Source: Nocardioides coralli
Lineage (GTDB): Bacteria > Actinomycetota > Actinomycetes > Propionibacteriales > Nocardioidaceae
Reading direction: 5' to 3'
Length of the DNA stretch: 64,000 nucleotides
Assembly: GCF_019880385.1 (NCBI RefSeq)
Contig: NZ_CP082273.1
Span: 3,162,001-3,226,000 of the forward strand
Position numbers and translations under genes: made by a program. Shown in pieces: positions 1 through 8,706 of the stretch. The first letter of the stretch is position 1. Each line of letters starts with the position of its first letter. The notes under the pieces were generated by a model. The model had not been told where the DNA came from and did not search any database. It worked only from the letters and a program-made list of their open reading frames with translations.

Positions 1-1
1 C

Positions 2-112
2 ACCCGGCGTACGGCGCAGGCCGTGACCGCGTGGCAGAAGTCGGTCGGCCACCGCGCCAACGGCATCCTCATCGCGAAGAACTGGCGGGCGCTGCGCCGC
101 GGCAAGCTCTGA
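2..112 (+). CDS. C-terminal fragment of an unidentified protein (possible peptidoglycan-binding tail)
   Basis: An open frame enters from the left edge and stops with TGA at 110-112, giving the last 36 residues of a protein. The tail contains AVTAWQKSVG and WRALRRGKL, which loosely resembles the end of a peptidoglycan-binding type 1 repeat (AV..WQ...G.....G.....W.AL). This is a weak pattern match only. The gene converges on purQ, whose stop is at 150. Confidence 0.4.
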   Translation, partial: TRRTAQAVTAWQKSVGHRANGILIAKNWRALRRGKL

Positions 113-149
113 CCGACCTCACGCGTCGAGGAAGCCGAGCACCTGGCCG

Positions 150-827
150 TCAGGAAGCCGGGTCGAAGGCGGCGGCTGCGAGCGAGCTGAAGAACCCGAG
201 CCCGTCGGTCCCGCAGCCGGTCAGCTCCTCGACGGCGTGCTCGGGGTGCGGCATCAGACCGACCACGGTGCCGCGCTCGTCGGAGATGCCGGCGATGTCG
301 CGCATCGAGCCGTTGGGGTTGTCGTCGAGGTAGCGGGCCACGACCCGACCCTCGCCCTCCAGCCGGTCGAGGGTCGCCTCGTCGGCGACGTAGCCGCCCT
401 CGCCGTTCTTGAGGACGATCGTGACCTCGGCGCCATCGTCGTAGGCGGCGGTCCAGGGAGTGCGGGCGTTCTCGATGCGCAACCGCTGGTCGCGGCAGAC
501 GAACTTGCGGTGGTCGTTGCGGATCAGCGCGCCGGGCAGCAGGTGGGACTCGCAGAGGATCTGGAAGCCGTTGCAGATCCCGAGCACGGGGAGTCCGCGG
601 CGGGCGGCCTCGACGACCTCGGTCATCACGGGCGCGAAGCGGCTGATCGCCCCGCAACGCAGGTAGTCACCGTAGGAGAAGCCGCCGGGCAGCACCACGG
701 CGTCGACGCCCCGCAGGTCGTGGTCGCCGTGCCAGAGCGGCACCGCCTCGTTGCCGCCCAGGCGGACGGCGCGCTGGGCGTCGACGTCGTCGAGCGACCC
801 CGGAAAGGTGACGACCCCGACCCTCAT
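150..827 (-). CDS. purQ: Phosphoribosylformylglycinamidine synthase subunit PurQ (glutaminase)
   Basis: This is the glutaminase subunit of FGAM synthase. It frees ammonia from glutamine for PurL in the fourth step of IMP synthesis. The 225 residues form a class I glutamine amidotransferase: the nucleophile elbow GICNGFQ holds Cys85, and PHPEH near residues 193-197 supplies the catalytic His194 and Glu196. Length and motif spacing match small-type PurQ, which works with separate PurS and PurL. It overlaps purS by four bases (ATGA), so the two are translationally coupled. purL is not in the window. Confidence 0.97.
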   Translation of the reverse strand: MRVGVVTFPGSLDDVDAQRAVRLGGNEAVPLWHGDHDLRGVDAVVLPGGFSYGDYLRCGAISRFAPVMTEVVEAARRGLPVLGICNGFQILCESHLLPGALIRNDHRKFVCRDQRLRIENARTPWTAAYDDGAEVTIVLKNGEGGYVADEATLDRLEGEGRVVARYLDDNPNGSMRDIAGISDERGTVVGLMPHPEHAVEELTGCGTDGLGFFSSLAAAAFDPAS

Positions 828-1072
828 GCGGGATCCACGTGGACGGTGAAGTTCTCGATCACCGGGTTGGACAGCAGCGTCTCGGCCATCTGGTGGACCT
901 CGGCGAGCATCTCGTCGGTGGCCTCGCCGTCGACCTCGAGCTCGAACCGCTTGCCCTGGCGGACCTCGGTCACCCCCGTGAACCCGAGCCGGGGCAGCGC
1001 CCCGAGCACCGCCTTGCCCTGGGGGTCGAGGATCTCGGGCTTGGGCATCACGTCGACGACGACACGGGCCAC
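824..1072 (-). CDS. purS: Phosphoribosylformylglycinamidine synthase subunit PurS
   Basis: PurS is the small structural subunit that bridges PurQ and PurL in the FGAM synthase complex. The 82-residue protein ([20 protein letters not shown]... FTVHVDPA) has the usual length and the family's conserved opening. The GTG start at 1072 is preceded by a GAGGAG ribosome-binding site at 1082-1087. Its last bases overlap the purQ start. Together with the promoter at 1110-1115, this makes a two-gene purSQ unit. Confidence 0.96.
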   Translation of the reverse strand: MARVVVDVMPKPEILDPQGKAVLGALPRLGFTGVTEVRQGKRFELEVDGEATDEMLAEVHQMAETLLSNPVIENFTVHVDPA

Positions 1073-1109
1073 GGCTGGACTCTCCTCGGTAGGCGGCGAA
1101 CCGCTCAGG

Positions 1110-1115
1110 AGTCTA
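1110..1115 (-). promoter_or_regulatory. Likely -10 element of purSQ
   Basis: On the minus strand this reads TAGACT, a TAnnnT actinobacterial -10 hexamer. It lies about 37 bases before the purS GTG, leaving a short leader that contains the GAGGAG ribosome-binding site. No convincing -35 was seen. Confidence 0.5.
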
Positions 1116-1157
1116 TGGGGTGCCCGTCACCACCACGGTCGAGGGCCGAGGTCGGTG

Positions 1158-2144
1158 TCAGACGACCTCGGGCAGCTCGGGCGACATGGCGAGCTTGGTG
1201 AGGAGGTAGTCGCGGACGGTCGTCATCGACGACGGGTCGAGGCCCGGGCCGCCCGGTGCGTAGGCGGCCTCCGTCGAGGCGAGGTAACGGTTGAGCCCCA
1301 TCGTGTGCGCCGGCACGACACCCGCCGGCCGCATCAGCGCCGCCAGACCCGCGTAGACCGGAGCCGGGGTCGAGAGGATCCGCACCCGGCGGCCCAGCAG
1401 CTCGGCGTAGGTGTCGGCGACGTCGCGCCAGGTCAGCACCTCGGGCCCGCCGACCTCGAGCGGGGCGTCGGGAGCAGTGTCGGCCGTGGCGGCGTGGGCC
1501 AGCGAGAGGGCGACGTCGGCCTCGTCGATGAAGGCGTTGCGCATCGACGGCGACCCCGGCACCAGCATCACGCCGCGGTCCTCGACGAGCGTGCCGGTCG
1601 CCCGGCGGAAGGTCTGCAGGAACGGCGAGGGCCGGCCGATGGTGTTGTGCATCGCCCCACGCAGGGGGATCGAGGAACCGACCAGGGCCAGCCACGCACC
1701 CATGAAGGGCGGGAACCGCAGGATCGCGGTCTCGAGACCGCTCTCGAACAGCCGCTGCTCGAGCCGGCGACGGGAGCGGATGAAGGGCACGCGGTCGTCG
1801 ACGCCACCGACCGGCACCGACGCGAGCACCACGCGGCGTACGCCGGCGAGCTGGATGTCGTCGATCAGGCGGCTCGTCCCCGCGACGACCTCGCGCGGGT
1901 CGTCGCCCCGGCGCGGCACGACCGGGTTGGCGGTGAGGACGACGGCGTCGACACCGACCAGGGCCGGCATCCAGCCCTCGGAGCCGGTGAGGTCGGCCTC
2001 GACGAGCTCCACCCCCTGCTCGGCCTGGCCGTCGCCGCGGGCGAGCTCCCGCACCGAGCCCCGGACCTCGACGCCACGGTCCAGGAGGGCCGCACAGGTG
2101 CGGCTCCCCACGTCACCGTTGGCTCCCACGACGAGCACGCGCAT
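1158..2144 (-). CDS. NAD(P)-binding NmrA/SDR-like protein
   Basis: This 328-residue protein begins MRVLVVGANGDVGSRT, a dinucleotide-binding GxxGxxG motif (Gly7, Gly10, Gly13) at the end of the first beta strand. The body resembles atypical short-chain dehydrogenases of the NmrA/azoreductase group, which use NAD(P)H or only sense it. The strand end ASVPVGG near residue 110 is typical. There is no clear YxxxK catalytic pair, so the substrate and even enzymatic activity are unknown. It stands alone between purS and a small membrane protein gene. Confidence 0.75.
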   Translation of the reverse strand: MRVLVVGANGDVGSRTCAALLDRGVEVRGSVRELARGDGQAEQGVELVEADLTGSEGWMPALVGVDAVVLTANPVVPRRGDDPREVVAGTSRLIDDIQLAGVRRVVLASVPVGGVDDRVPFIRSRRRLEQRLFESGLETAILRFPPFMGAWLALVGSSIPLRGAMHNTIGRPSPFLQTFRRATGTLVEDRGVMLVPGSPSMRNAFIDEADVALSLAHAATADTAPDAPLEVGGPEVLTWRDVADTYAELLGRRVRILSTPAPVYAGLAALMRPAGVVPAHTMGLNRYLASTEAAYAPGGPGLDPSSMTTVRDYLLTKLAMSPELPEVV

Positions 2145-2236
2145 GACCGACCCACTTCCCCCGTCGGGCCGGGCGAGATCCCGGCCGCCGGACCACGGTG
2201 CTCCCTGCGAGGGAGCGCGTCAAGGGTCCGGTCGGG

Positions 2237-2428
2237 TCAGCCGTGACGGCGCTGCACCACGACGATGACCAGTGCCACGCCCAGACCCGCGACGACGGGA
2301 CCCACGATGGCCCACGTCGCCGACCCGGTCATGAAGCTGCCCTCGACGTAGCCGAGCCCCTGAAAGGTCCACAGCCCGCCGACGAGGATCAGCAGCACGC
2401 CCGTCACGAGGGCGAGCGACCGACCCAT
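2237..2428 (-). CDS. Small two-helix membrane protein
   Basis: This 63-residue protein (MGRSLALVTGVLLILVGGLW...) has two hydrophobic segments, at about residues 5-22 and 36-58, and a short basic tail (QRRHG). Its ATG overlaps the stop codon of the upstream acyl-CoA ligase by one base (TGATG), so the two are probably co-translated. It resembles the short uncharacterised membrane proteins common in actinomycetes. No function can be assigned. Confidence 0.7.
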   Translation of the reverse strand: MGRSLALVTGVLLILVGGLWTFQGLGYVEGSFMTGSATWAIVGPVVAGLGVALVIVVVQRRHG

Positions 2429-3990
2429 CAGGACAGCTCGCGCTTGAGGATCTTGCCGGTCGCGGTCATCGGGAGCTCGTCGACGAACTCCACGATGCGC
2501 GGGTACTTGTAGCCCGCCATCTGTTCCCTGGCCCACGCCACGAGGTCGTCCTCGGTGACGTCGTCGTGGTCCTTCTCCCGGATGACGACCGCCTTGATCT
2601 CTTCCCCATGGCTCTCGTGGGGGACGCCGATGACCGCCGCCAGCGACACGGCCGGGTGGGTCATCAGCACCTCCTCGACCTCGCGCGGGTACACGTTGTA
2701 GCCGCCGCGGATGATCATGTCCTTCGAGCGGTCGACGATGTAGTAGAAGCCGTCGGCGTCCCGTCGGGCGAGGTCGCCGGAGCGGAACCAGCCGTCGCGG
2801 ATCGCCTCGGCCGTTGCGTCCGGCCGCCCGTGGTAGCCCTTCATGATGTTGGGGCCCTTGATGGCGATCTCCCCGACGGCGTCGGGGTCGTCGTCGACCT
2901 CGGACCAGTCGGCGGGGTCGATCAGCCGCATCTCCACGTCGGGGATCGGGGTGCCGATCGAGCCGACCCGGACCTCCTGCCCGCGGGGGGCGAAGCTGGC
3001 CACCGGCGAGGTCTCCGAGAGCCCGTAGCCCTCCAGGATCGTCACGCCGAAGCGGCGCTGGAACTCCTTGTGGACCTCCACGGGGAGGGCCGAGCCGCCG
3101 GCGGCGGCGATCCGCAGGTCGGCGGCCAGCTGGTCCACGTCGACGCCGGAATCGTCGAGCGCGCCGAGCAGTCCCCAGTACATCGTCGGCACGCCGGCGA
3201 AGAAGGTGACCCGCTCCTTGGCCATCGTCCGGAGGGCAGCGAGCGCGTCGAAGCGGGGCAGCAGCACGACCGTGCCGCCGTAGGCGAACCCGCCGTTCAT
3301 GATGACGGTCTGGCCGAAGGAGTGGAACAGCGGCAGCACGCACAGGTAGGTGTCCGGCTCGGTCGCGTCGGCACCGAAGAGCGCCTCGCCGGTGAGGGCG
3401 TTGGAGTGCATGTTGCGGTGCATCAGCTCCGCACCCTTGGGCTGGCCGGTCGTGCCCGAGGTGTAGAGGATGACGGCCGTGTCGTCGGCGTCGGTGGCGA
3501 CGGTGTCGAAGGTCGGCGGCTGGTCCTTCATCCCGGCGCCGAGGGTCTCCGCACCCTCGATCGGGGAGGCGGCGGTGGGGTCGGCGGTGATCACGAAGAA
3601 GTGCTCGCATCCCTCCGTGGCCTCGAATCCCTCGTGGCCCGCCTCGCCGATCGGCAGCTCGGCGGTGCCCTCGAAGCAGAAGTAGGCCTTCGCGCCCGAG
3701 TCCTGCAGGTGGTAGGCCACCTCCCGACCCCGGAGCAGCACGTTGAGGGGGACGACCGTCGCGCCGGCCTTGAGGATCCCGTAGTAGACGATCGGGAAGT
3801 AGGGCAGGTTCGGGCAGCTCAGGGCGACCTTGTCCCCCGGCCCGATCCCGCGGGACGTGAGCAGGTTGGCCACCTGGTTGGCTGCTCCGTCGACCTCCGT
3901 GTAGGTCATCCGGGTGTCGCCCAGCACGACCGCCGCGCGGTCGCCGTGCTGCGCGGCGGAGGTCTCGAGGAGGGATGCGAGGTTCAGCAT
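2428..3990 (-). CDS. Long-chain fatty acid--CoA ligase (AMP-forming)
   Basis: This 520-residue enzyme activates a carboxylic acid to its acyl-CoA through an acyl-adenylate. The family signatures appear in order: the P-loop-like ILYTSGTTGQPKGA, GYGLSETSP, the hinge region GWFRSGDLARRDADGF, DRSKDMIIRGGYNVYP, and the C-terminal lysine motif TATGKILKREL, which donates the adenylation lysine. The motifs favour a medium- or long-chain FadD-like enzyme, but the substrate cannot be read from sequence. Translation appears leaderless (see 3997-4002). A small membrane protein is coupled downstream. Confidence 0.9.
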   Translation of the reverse strand: MLNLASLLETSAAQHGDRAAVVLGDTRMTYTEVDGAANQVANLLTSRGIGPGDKVALSCPNLPYFPIVYYGILKAGATVVPLNVLLRGREVAYHLQDSGAKAYFCFEGTAELPIGEAGHEGFEATEGCEHFFVITADPTAASPIEGAETLGAGMKDQPPTFDTVATDADDTAVILYTSGTTGQPKGAELMHRNMHSNALTGEALFGADATEPDTYLCVLPLFHSFGQTVIMNGGFAYGGTVVLLPRFDALAALRTMAKERVTFFAGVPTMYWGLLGALDDSGVDVDQLAADLRIAAAGGSALPVEVHKEFQRRFGVTILEGYGLSETSPVASFAPRGQEVRVGSIGTPIPDVEMRLIDPADWSEVDDDPDAVGEIAIKGPNIMKGYHGRPDATAEAIRDGWFRSGDLARRDADGFYYIVDRSKDMIIRGGYNVYPREVEEVLMTHPAVSLAAVIGVPHESHGEEIKAVVIREKDHDDVTEDDLVAWAREQMAGYKYPRIVEFVDELPMTATGKILKRELS

Positions 3991-3996
3991 GACCTC

Positions 3997-4002
3997 AACC
4001 TA
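3997..4002 (-). promoter_or_regulatory. -10 element of a leaderless acyl-CoA ligase transcript
   Basis: The minus strand reads TAGGTT, then six bases, then the ATG at 3990. The spacing places the transcription start at or next to the start codon, and no ribosome-binding site is needed. Confidence 0.6.
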
Positions 4003-4067
4003 GGTGAGCCCGACGGTGGACGACAGGGGTCGCCCCGGACCTCCCACGTCGCAGGACGGCGTGGGTG

Positions 4068-4493
4068 TCAGCGGGGCCGGCGGGTCAGGACGGCGCCGGC
4101 TCGGAGAAGGTCGTGACGTGTCGCCCGAGGCGCGAGGCGAGCCGCGACCCGAGCAGGAGCCGCCCAGATCCCGGTGCCCTGGACCTCACCGGTGACGTCG
4201 ATGCGGCAGCCCTTGCCGTGGGCGGTGAACCGCATCTCCAGCCGCGCCCGGATGCCGCGCCAGGTGCCGACCTCCTCGAAGACGCGGAACGGCTCGAGGA
4301 CGGTGATCTCCATCTGCGGCCGGACGCCGGCGAGGGTGTTGTCGCGCCACGTCGTGCCCACCCGCGGCTCACCACGGTCGTGCAGCTTCACCGACAGCAG
4401 GGACGACTGCCACTCGGGCCGGTTCCGCGGGTCGACCAGGTAGCGGAACATCGTCTCGGGCGGGTGGGCGACGTCGACGGTCGCCGCGAACAC
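4068..4493 (-). CDS. SRPBCC-family polyketide cyclase/START-like protein
   Basis: The predicted 141 residues (MFAATVDVAHPPETMFRYL...) have the SRPBCC fold pattern: an N-terminal strand, the PPE..F.Y..D..N.PEW helix region, and alternating strands ending in a long helix (APARVAARLAP). Such proteins bind hydrophobic ligands in a deep cavity, and the ligand here is unknown. The chosen GTG at 4493 has GAGG five bases upstream. A CTG at 4514 overlapping the purC stop is an alternative. It follows purC by 17 bases, so it is probably co-transcribed. A second SRPBCC gene lies just upstream of purC. Confidence 0.75.
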   Translation of the reverse strand: MFAATVDVAHPPETMFRYLVDPRNRPEWQSSLLSVKLHDRGEPRVGTTWRDNTLAGVRPQMEITVLEPFRVFEEVGTWRGIRARLEMRFTAHGKGCRIDVTGEVQGTGIWAAPARVAARLAPRATRHDLLRAGAVLTRRPR

Positions 4494-4510
4494 CGATCCC
4501 TCGTGGGCGC

Positions 4511-5359
4511 TCAGAACCGCTCCCCGGTCAGCAGCTCGAAGGCCTCGACATAGCGGCTGCGGGTGCGCTCGACCACGTCCGCGGGCAACGGCGGCGGGGC
4601 CTCCCCGGACGCACGGTCCCACCTGGACTCCTCCGACAGCAGCCAGTTGCGGACGATCTGCTTGTCGTAGGACGGCTGGGCCCGGCCCGGTGCCCATGAC
4701 TCGGCCGGCCAGAAGCGCGAGGAGTCGGGGGTGAGGACCTCGTCGGCGAGCACCGTCGTGCCGTCGTCCCGGCGCCCGAACTCCAGCTTGGTGTCGGCCA
4801 GCACGATGCCGCGCTCGCGTGCCACCTGCTCGGCCCGCTCGTAGACCGCCAGCGTCAGTGCCCGCAGCTCCGCGGCCGCGTCGGCACCCACCGTGCGCTC
4901 GACCGCGTCGTAGGACACGTTCTCGTCGTGCTCGCCCAGCTCGGCCTTGGTCGCGGGGGTGAAGACCGGCTCCGGCAGCCGGCTCCCGTCCACCAGGCCC
5001 GGGGGCAGCGCGATGCCGCACACCTCTCCGGTCGACTGGTAGTCGAGCAGCCCCGACCCGGTGAGGTAGCCGCGGGCCACGCACTCGACCGGAAACATCT
5101 GCAGGCGCTCGCAGATCAGGCCACGACCGCGGAACTGCTCCGGGACGTCGGTCGAGACGACGTGGTTGGGCACGAGCTCGGCCAGCTGCTCGAACCACCA
5201 CAGCGACATCCGGGTGAGGATCTCGCCCTTGTCGGGGATCTCGGTCTCGAGCACGTGGTCGAAGGCACTGATCCGGTCACTGGCCACCATCAGCAACCGA
5301 TCGTCGGGCCACGCGTAGAGGTCGCGGACCTTGCCGGAGTGCACGTGCTGGAGGCTCAC
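4511..5359 (-). CDS. purC: Phosphoribosylaminoimidazole-succinocarboxamide synthase (SAICAR synthetase)
   Basis: PurC joins CAIR and aspartate using ATP to make SAICAR in purine synthesis. The 282-residue protein opens with HSGKVRDLYAWPDDRLLMV, contains LVPNHVVSTDVPEQFRGR and the LADTKLEFGRRDDG signature, and has the length of bacterial PurC. The GTG start is set by a leaderless promoter whose TAGGGT lies six bases upstream. Two SRPBCC genes flank it, an arrangement unrelated to purine synthesis. Confidence 0.97.
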   Translation of the reverse strand: MSLQHVHSGKVRDLYAWPDDRLLMVASDRISAFDHVLETEIPDKGEILTRMSLWWFEQLAELVPNHVVSTDVPEQFRGRGLICERLQMFPVECVARGYLTGSGLLDYQSTGEVCGIALPPGLVDGSRLPEPVFTPATKAELGEHDENVSYDAVERTVGADAAAELRALTLAVYERAEQVARERGIVLADTKLEFGRRDDGTTVLADEVLTPDSSRFWPAESWAPGRAQPSYDKQIVRNWLLSEESRWDRASGEAPPPLPADVVERTRSRYVEAFELLTGERF

Positions 5360-5365
5360 GCGGAG

Positions 5366-5371
5366 ACCCTA
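5366..5371 (-). promoter_or_regulatory. -10 of leaderless purC, overlapping the upstream stop codon
   Basis: The minus strand reads TAGGGT six bases before the purC GTG. Its first three bases are also the TAG stop of the SRPBCC gene at 5369-5806, so one motif ends one gene and starts transcription of the next. Confidence 0.6.
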
Positions 5372-5806
5372 GCCCTCCAGCAAGGCCTTCAGCCGCGCCA
5401 GGTCGCGGGTCGTCGCCCGCCGCATCGCCTTCTCCAGGAGCGGCGCCGCCAGCCCCTGGAAGCCCGAGGGGTTGCCGCGGTTGCGCAGCGTCATCCGGGT
5501 CGCGTCGTCGCCGGCGGGCTCCCACGTGTAGGTGGTCTCCATGGGAAACGGTCCGTCGGCCGTGCGCATCACCAGCCGCTCCCCGTCGACCAGGTCGACG
5601 ACCTCGTAGGTGTAGGCCAGCCGGCGACCCAGGAACTGGGCGACGAAGTCCATCCGCGACCCCACCGCCACCGGCGGCTCGGTCTGCCAGCTCACGTCAC
5701 GGATGTTGGCGTACCACTCCGGCGCGTGGGAGGGGTCGCCCGCGTAGGCCGCCACGTCGACGCGGGGCCGACCGATGACGGTCTCGACCTGCACGTCCAC
5801 GCTCAC
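5369..5806 (-). CDS. SRPBCC-family protein
   Basis: This 145-residue protein (MSVDVQVETVIGRPRVDVAAYAGDPSHAPEW...) has the START/SRPBCC order: a beta strand, two short helices with D.SHAPEWYANI, a six-strand sheet, and a long C-terminal helix (APLLEKAMRRATTRDLARLK). It is distinct in sequence from the SRPBCC protein on the other side of purC. The ligand is unknown. It diverges from an MFS exporter gene across 29 bases, which suggests shared control, though a functional link is only inferred. Confidence 0.8.
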   Translation of the reverse strand: MSVDVQVETVIGRPRVDVAAYAGDPSHAPEWYANIRDVSWQTEPPVAVGSRMDFVAQFLGRRLAYTYEVVDLVDGERLVMRTADGPFPMETTYTWEPAGDDATRMTLRNRGNPSGFQGLAAPLLEKAMRRATTRDLARLKALLEG

Positions 5807-5812
5807 GCTCCC

Positions 5813-5828
5813 ACCCTAGTGACAGGCT
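5813..5828. promoter_or_regulatory. Back-to-back leaderless promoters (SRPBCC gene and MFS gene)
   Basis: The minus strand carries TAGGGT (5813-5818) six bases before the GTG at 5806. The plus strand carries CAGGCT (5823-5828) seven bases before the ATG at 5836. Only four bases separate the hexamers, so two polymerases could not use the site at once. The same core recurs at 17029-17044. Confidence 0.5.
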
Positions 5829-5835
5829 GGGGCGC

Positions 5836-7263
5836 ATGGCGCAGCGCGAGGTGGTGGGGGCCACCGAGACCCACCAGCCCGATCCGCTGCGATGGCGGAT
5901 CCTCGGGGTGACGCTGCTCGTCGGGTTCATGTCGCTGCTCGACGTCACCGTCGTCAACGTGGCGGTGCCCTCGATGCGCGCCGGGCTCGAGACGTCGGCG
6001 GCGACCATCCAGTGGGTGGTCTCGGGCTATGCCCTGACCTTCGGGCTGACGCTGGTCGCGGGCGGGAGGCTCGGCGACGCCCTCGGCCGGCGCCGGATGA
6101 TGGTCATCGGGCTGGTGGGCTTCATCGCGGCGAGCGCGGTGGCGGGCTTCGCCCCCACCGCCGGAACCGTCGTCGTGGCGCGCCTGGTGCAGGGCGCCTT
6201 CGCCGGGCTGCTGACGCCGCAGAGCTCCGGCCTGATCCAACAGCTCTTCCAGCGGGAGGAGCGCGGACGGGCTTTCGGCTTCTTCGGGTTCACGGTCTCG
6301 GTCGCCGCGGCCACCGGGCCGCTCATCGGCGGCGCGATCATCGGGCTCGTCGGCACCGAAAACGGCTGGCGGTGGCTCTTCCTCCTCAACGTGCCGCTCG
6401 GTCTGGTCGCCCTGGCTCTGGTGTGGCGGCTGGTCCCCCAGCGACCGCCGGGTGCGGACGAGCGCGACCCCAGGATCGACCTGACCGGGGCGCTGCTGCT
6501 GGGAGCTCTCGTGCTGTCGGTGCTCTACCCGCTCGTGAACCTCGAGGGCGGCGCCGGCGGCAGTCTCGTCCTCGTGGCGGCCGCCCCCCTGCTGGCGTGG
6601 CTGTTCGTGCGCTGGGAGCGACGCACGGTCCGGCACCGGCGTCCCCCGCTCCTGGACGTGTCGCTGCTGTCCGGGCTGCCCGGCTACGCCAACGGACTGC
6701 TGGTCGGCACCCTTTACTTCACCGGGTTCACCGGCATCTTCCTCATGCTGTCGGTGCACCTGCAGGACGGAGTCGGCCTGAGCCCGCTGCAGACGGCACT
6801 GCTGCTCACCCCGTTCGCCGTCGGCGCGGCGGGGACCTCGCTCGTCGCCGGCCGGCTGGTGGGGCGGATCGGTCGCGCGGTCACGCTCGTGGCCCTCAGC
6901 GTGATGATGACGGGCACCGCGCTGGCGCTGCTCGCGGTCGGCAGCGACCCGGGTGACCTGTGGTGGACGCTCGCCCCCGCGATGCTCCTGGCGGGCATGG
7001 GCGGTGGCGGCGTCATCTCGCCCAACTTCACCCTCACGCTGCAGCAGGTCCCGGCCGACATGGGCGGGGCCGCGGGAGGGGCGCTGCAGACCGGGCAGCG
7101 GATCGGGTCGGCGCTCGGCGCGGCCCTGCTGATGACCGTCTACCACGCGGCCGTCGCCACCACGTCCGCCACGACGGCGGCGCGACTCGCCCTGGCCGCG
7201 GCGCTCGTGGTGCTGTCGGTCGCGCTGGCGGCCTCCATCCGGTCCTGGCGCGCGGGCGACTGA
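5836..7263 (+). CDS. MFS drug/metabolite exporter (EmrB/QacA-like, DHA2 group)
   Basis: This 475-residue integral membrane protein belongs to the proton-coupled major facilitator superfamily. The first helix contains DVTVVNVAVPSMR, typical of the 14-helix DHA2 exporters. The loop 2-3 motif reads GGRLGDALGRRRM, and the antiporter motif C reads GPLIGGAI. Many hydrophobic stretches span the whole length, in line with about 14 helices. The substrate is unknown. It shares a very compact promoter region with the divergent SRPBCC gene, which may encode a ligand-binding partner (inference). Confidence 0.88.
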   Translation: MAQREVVGATETHQPDPLRWRILGVTLLVGFMSLLDVTVVNVAVPSMRAGLETSAATIQWVVSGYALTFGLTLVAGGRLGDALGRRRMMVIGLVGFIAASAVAGFAPTAGTVVVARLVQGAFAGLLTPQSSGLIQQLFQREERGRAFGFFGFTVSVAAATGPLIGGAIIGLVGTENGWRWLFLLNVPLGLVALALVWRLVPQRPPGADERDPRIDLTGALLLGALVLSVLYPLVNLEGGAGGSLVLVAAAPLLAWLFVRWERRTVRHRRPPLLDVSLLSGLPGYANGLLVGTLYFTGFTGIFLMLSVHLQDGVGLSPLQTALLLTPFAVGAAGTSLVAGRLVGRIGRAVTLVALSVMMTGTALALLAVGSDPGDLWWTLAPAMLLAGMGGGGVISPNFTLTLQQVPADMGGAAGGALQTGQRIGSALGAALLMTVYHAAVATTSATTAARLALAAALVVLSVALAASIRSWRAGD

Positions 7264-7281
7264 GCCGTGGCGCGGGGACTG

Positions 7282-8706
7282 TCAGACGATGGCGCCGGGT
7301 GAGTACGCCGCCGCGTCGGGGTGCCGCGAGACCAGGTCGGCCACCTGCCGGCAGACCGTCTGGGTCTGGGCGACCGCGGCACCCGTAAAGGTGATCGGGT
7401 CCGCGACGAGCGCGTCGATCTGGTCGCGGGTCAGCCCGAGCCGGTCGTCGGCGGCGAGCTTGTCGAGCACGTCGTTGGCGGCCTGCCCGCCACGCATCGC
7501 GAGGGCGGTGCCGACCGCCGCCTCCTTGATCGCCTCGTGGCCGGTCTCGCGGCCGACCCCGTTGCGCACCGCGGCCATGAGGACCTTGGTCGTGGCGAGG
7601 AAGGGCAGGTAGCGGTCGAGCTCGCGCTGGATGACGGCGGGGAACGCGCCGAACTCGTCGAGCACCGTCAGGAAGGTCTGGAAGAGCCCGTCGGCCGCGA
7701 AGAACGCGTCGGGCAGCGCGACCCGGCGGACGACCGAGCACGACACGTCGCCCTCGTTCCACTGGTCGCCGGCCAGCTCCCCCACCATGGAGAGGTAGCC
7801 ACGGGTGATCACGGCGAGGCCGTTGACCCGCTCGCAGGAGCGGGTGTTCATCTTGTGGGGCATCGCCGAGGAGCCGACCTGGCCCTCCGCGAAGCCCTCG
7901 GTGACGAGCTCGTGGCCGGCCATCAGGCGGATCGTCGTCGCCAGGTTGGACGGTGCTGCGACCAGCTGCACGACGGCCGAGAGGACGTCGAAGTCGAGGC
8001 TGCGGGGGTAGACCTGACCGACGCTGGTGAGGACGCGCCGGAAGCCGAGGTGGTGGGCCACGCGGTCCTCGAGGTCGGCGAGCCGCTGCTCGTCCCCATC
8101 GAGCAGGTCGAGCATGTCCTGCGCCGTCCCCATCGGGCCCTTGATGCCACGCAACGGGTAGCGGGCCAGCAGCTCCTCGAGGCGGGCGACGGCGACCAGC
8201 AGCTCGTCGGCGACGGTCGCGAACCGCTTGCCCAGCGTGGTCGCCTGGGCCGCCACGTTGTGGGAGCGGCCGGCCATCACCGTGGTCTCGTGCTCGGCGG
8301 CGAGCCGCGCGAGTCGGGCCAGCGTCGCGACGGCACGGTCGCGGAGCAGCTCGAGGCTCTGGCGCACCTGCAGCTGCTCGACGTTCTCGGTCAGGTCGCG
8401 GCTGGTCATGCCCTTGTGGATGTGCTCGTGACCGGCCAGCGCCGAGAACTCCTCGATCCTCGCCTTCACGTCGTGGCGGGTGACGCGCTCCCGTGCCGCG
8501 ATCCCGTCGAGGTCGACCTTGTCGACCACGGCCTCGTAGGCCTCGACGACCCCGTCGGGAACCGCGACGCCGAGGTCGCGTTGCGCTCGCAGCACCGCGA
8601 CCCAGAGCCGCCGCTCGAGCACGATCTTGTGCTCCGGGGACCAGATGGCGACCAGGTCGGCACCGGCGTAGCGGTGGGCGAGCACGTTGGGGACGGTCGG
8701 TGTCAC
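7282..8706 (-). CDS. purB: Adenylosuccinate lyase
   Basis: PurB removes fumarate from SAICAR and from adenylosuccinate, so it acts twice in purine synthesis. The 474-residue protein carries the fumarase/aspartase superfamily signature GSSAMPHKMN and the His-containing GRSHNVAAQATT and KGMTSRDLTEN segments. It resembles the longer actinobacterial PurB type. Its GTG overlaps the purD stop by four bases (GTGA), so it is coupled to purD. It converges on the MFS gene. Confidence 0.96.
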   Translation of the reverse strand: MTPTVPNVLAHRYAGADLVAIWSPEHKIVLERRLWVAVLRAQRDLGVAVPDGVVEAYEAVVDKVDLDGIAARERVTRHDVKARIEEFSALAGHEHIHKGMTSRDLTENVEQLQVRQSLELLRDRAVATLARLARLAAEHETTVMAGRSHNVAAQATTLGKRFATVADELLVAVARLEELLARYPLRGIKGPMGTAQDMLDLLDGDEQRLADLEDRVAHHLGFRRVLTSVGQVYPRSLDFDVLSAVVQLVAAPSNLATTIRLMAGHELVTEGFAEGQVGSSAMPHKMNTRSCERVNGLAVITRGYLSMVGELAGDQWNEGDVSCSVVRRVALPDAFFAADGLFQTFLTVLDEFGAFPAVIQRELDRYLPFLATTKVLMAAVRNGVGRETGHEAIKEAAVGTALAMRGGQAANDVLDKLAADDRLGLTRDQIDALVADPITFTGAAVAQTQTVCRQVADLVSRHPDAAAYSPGAIV

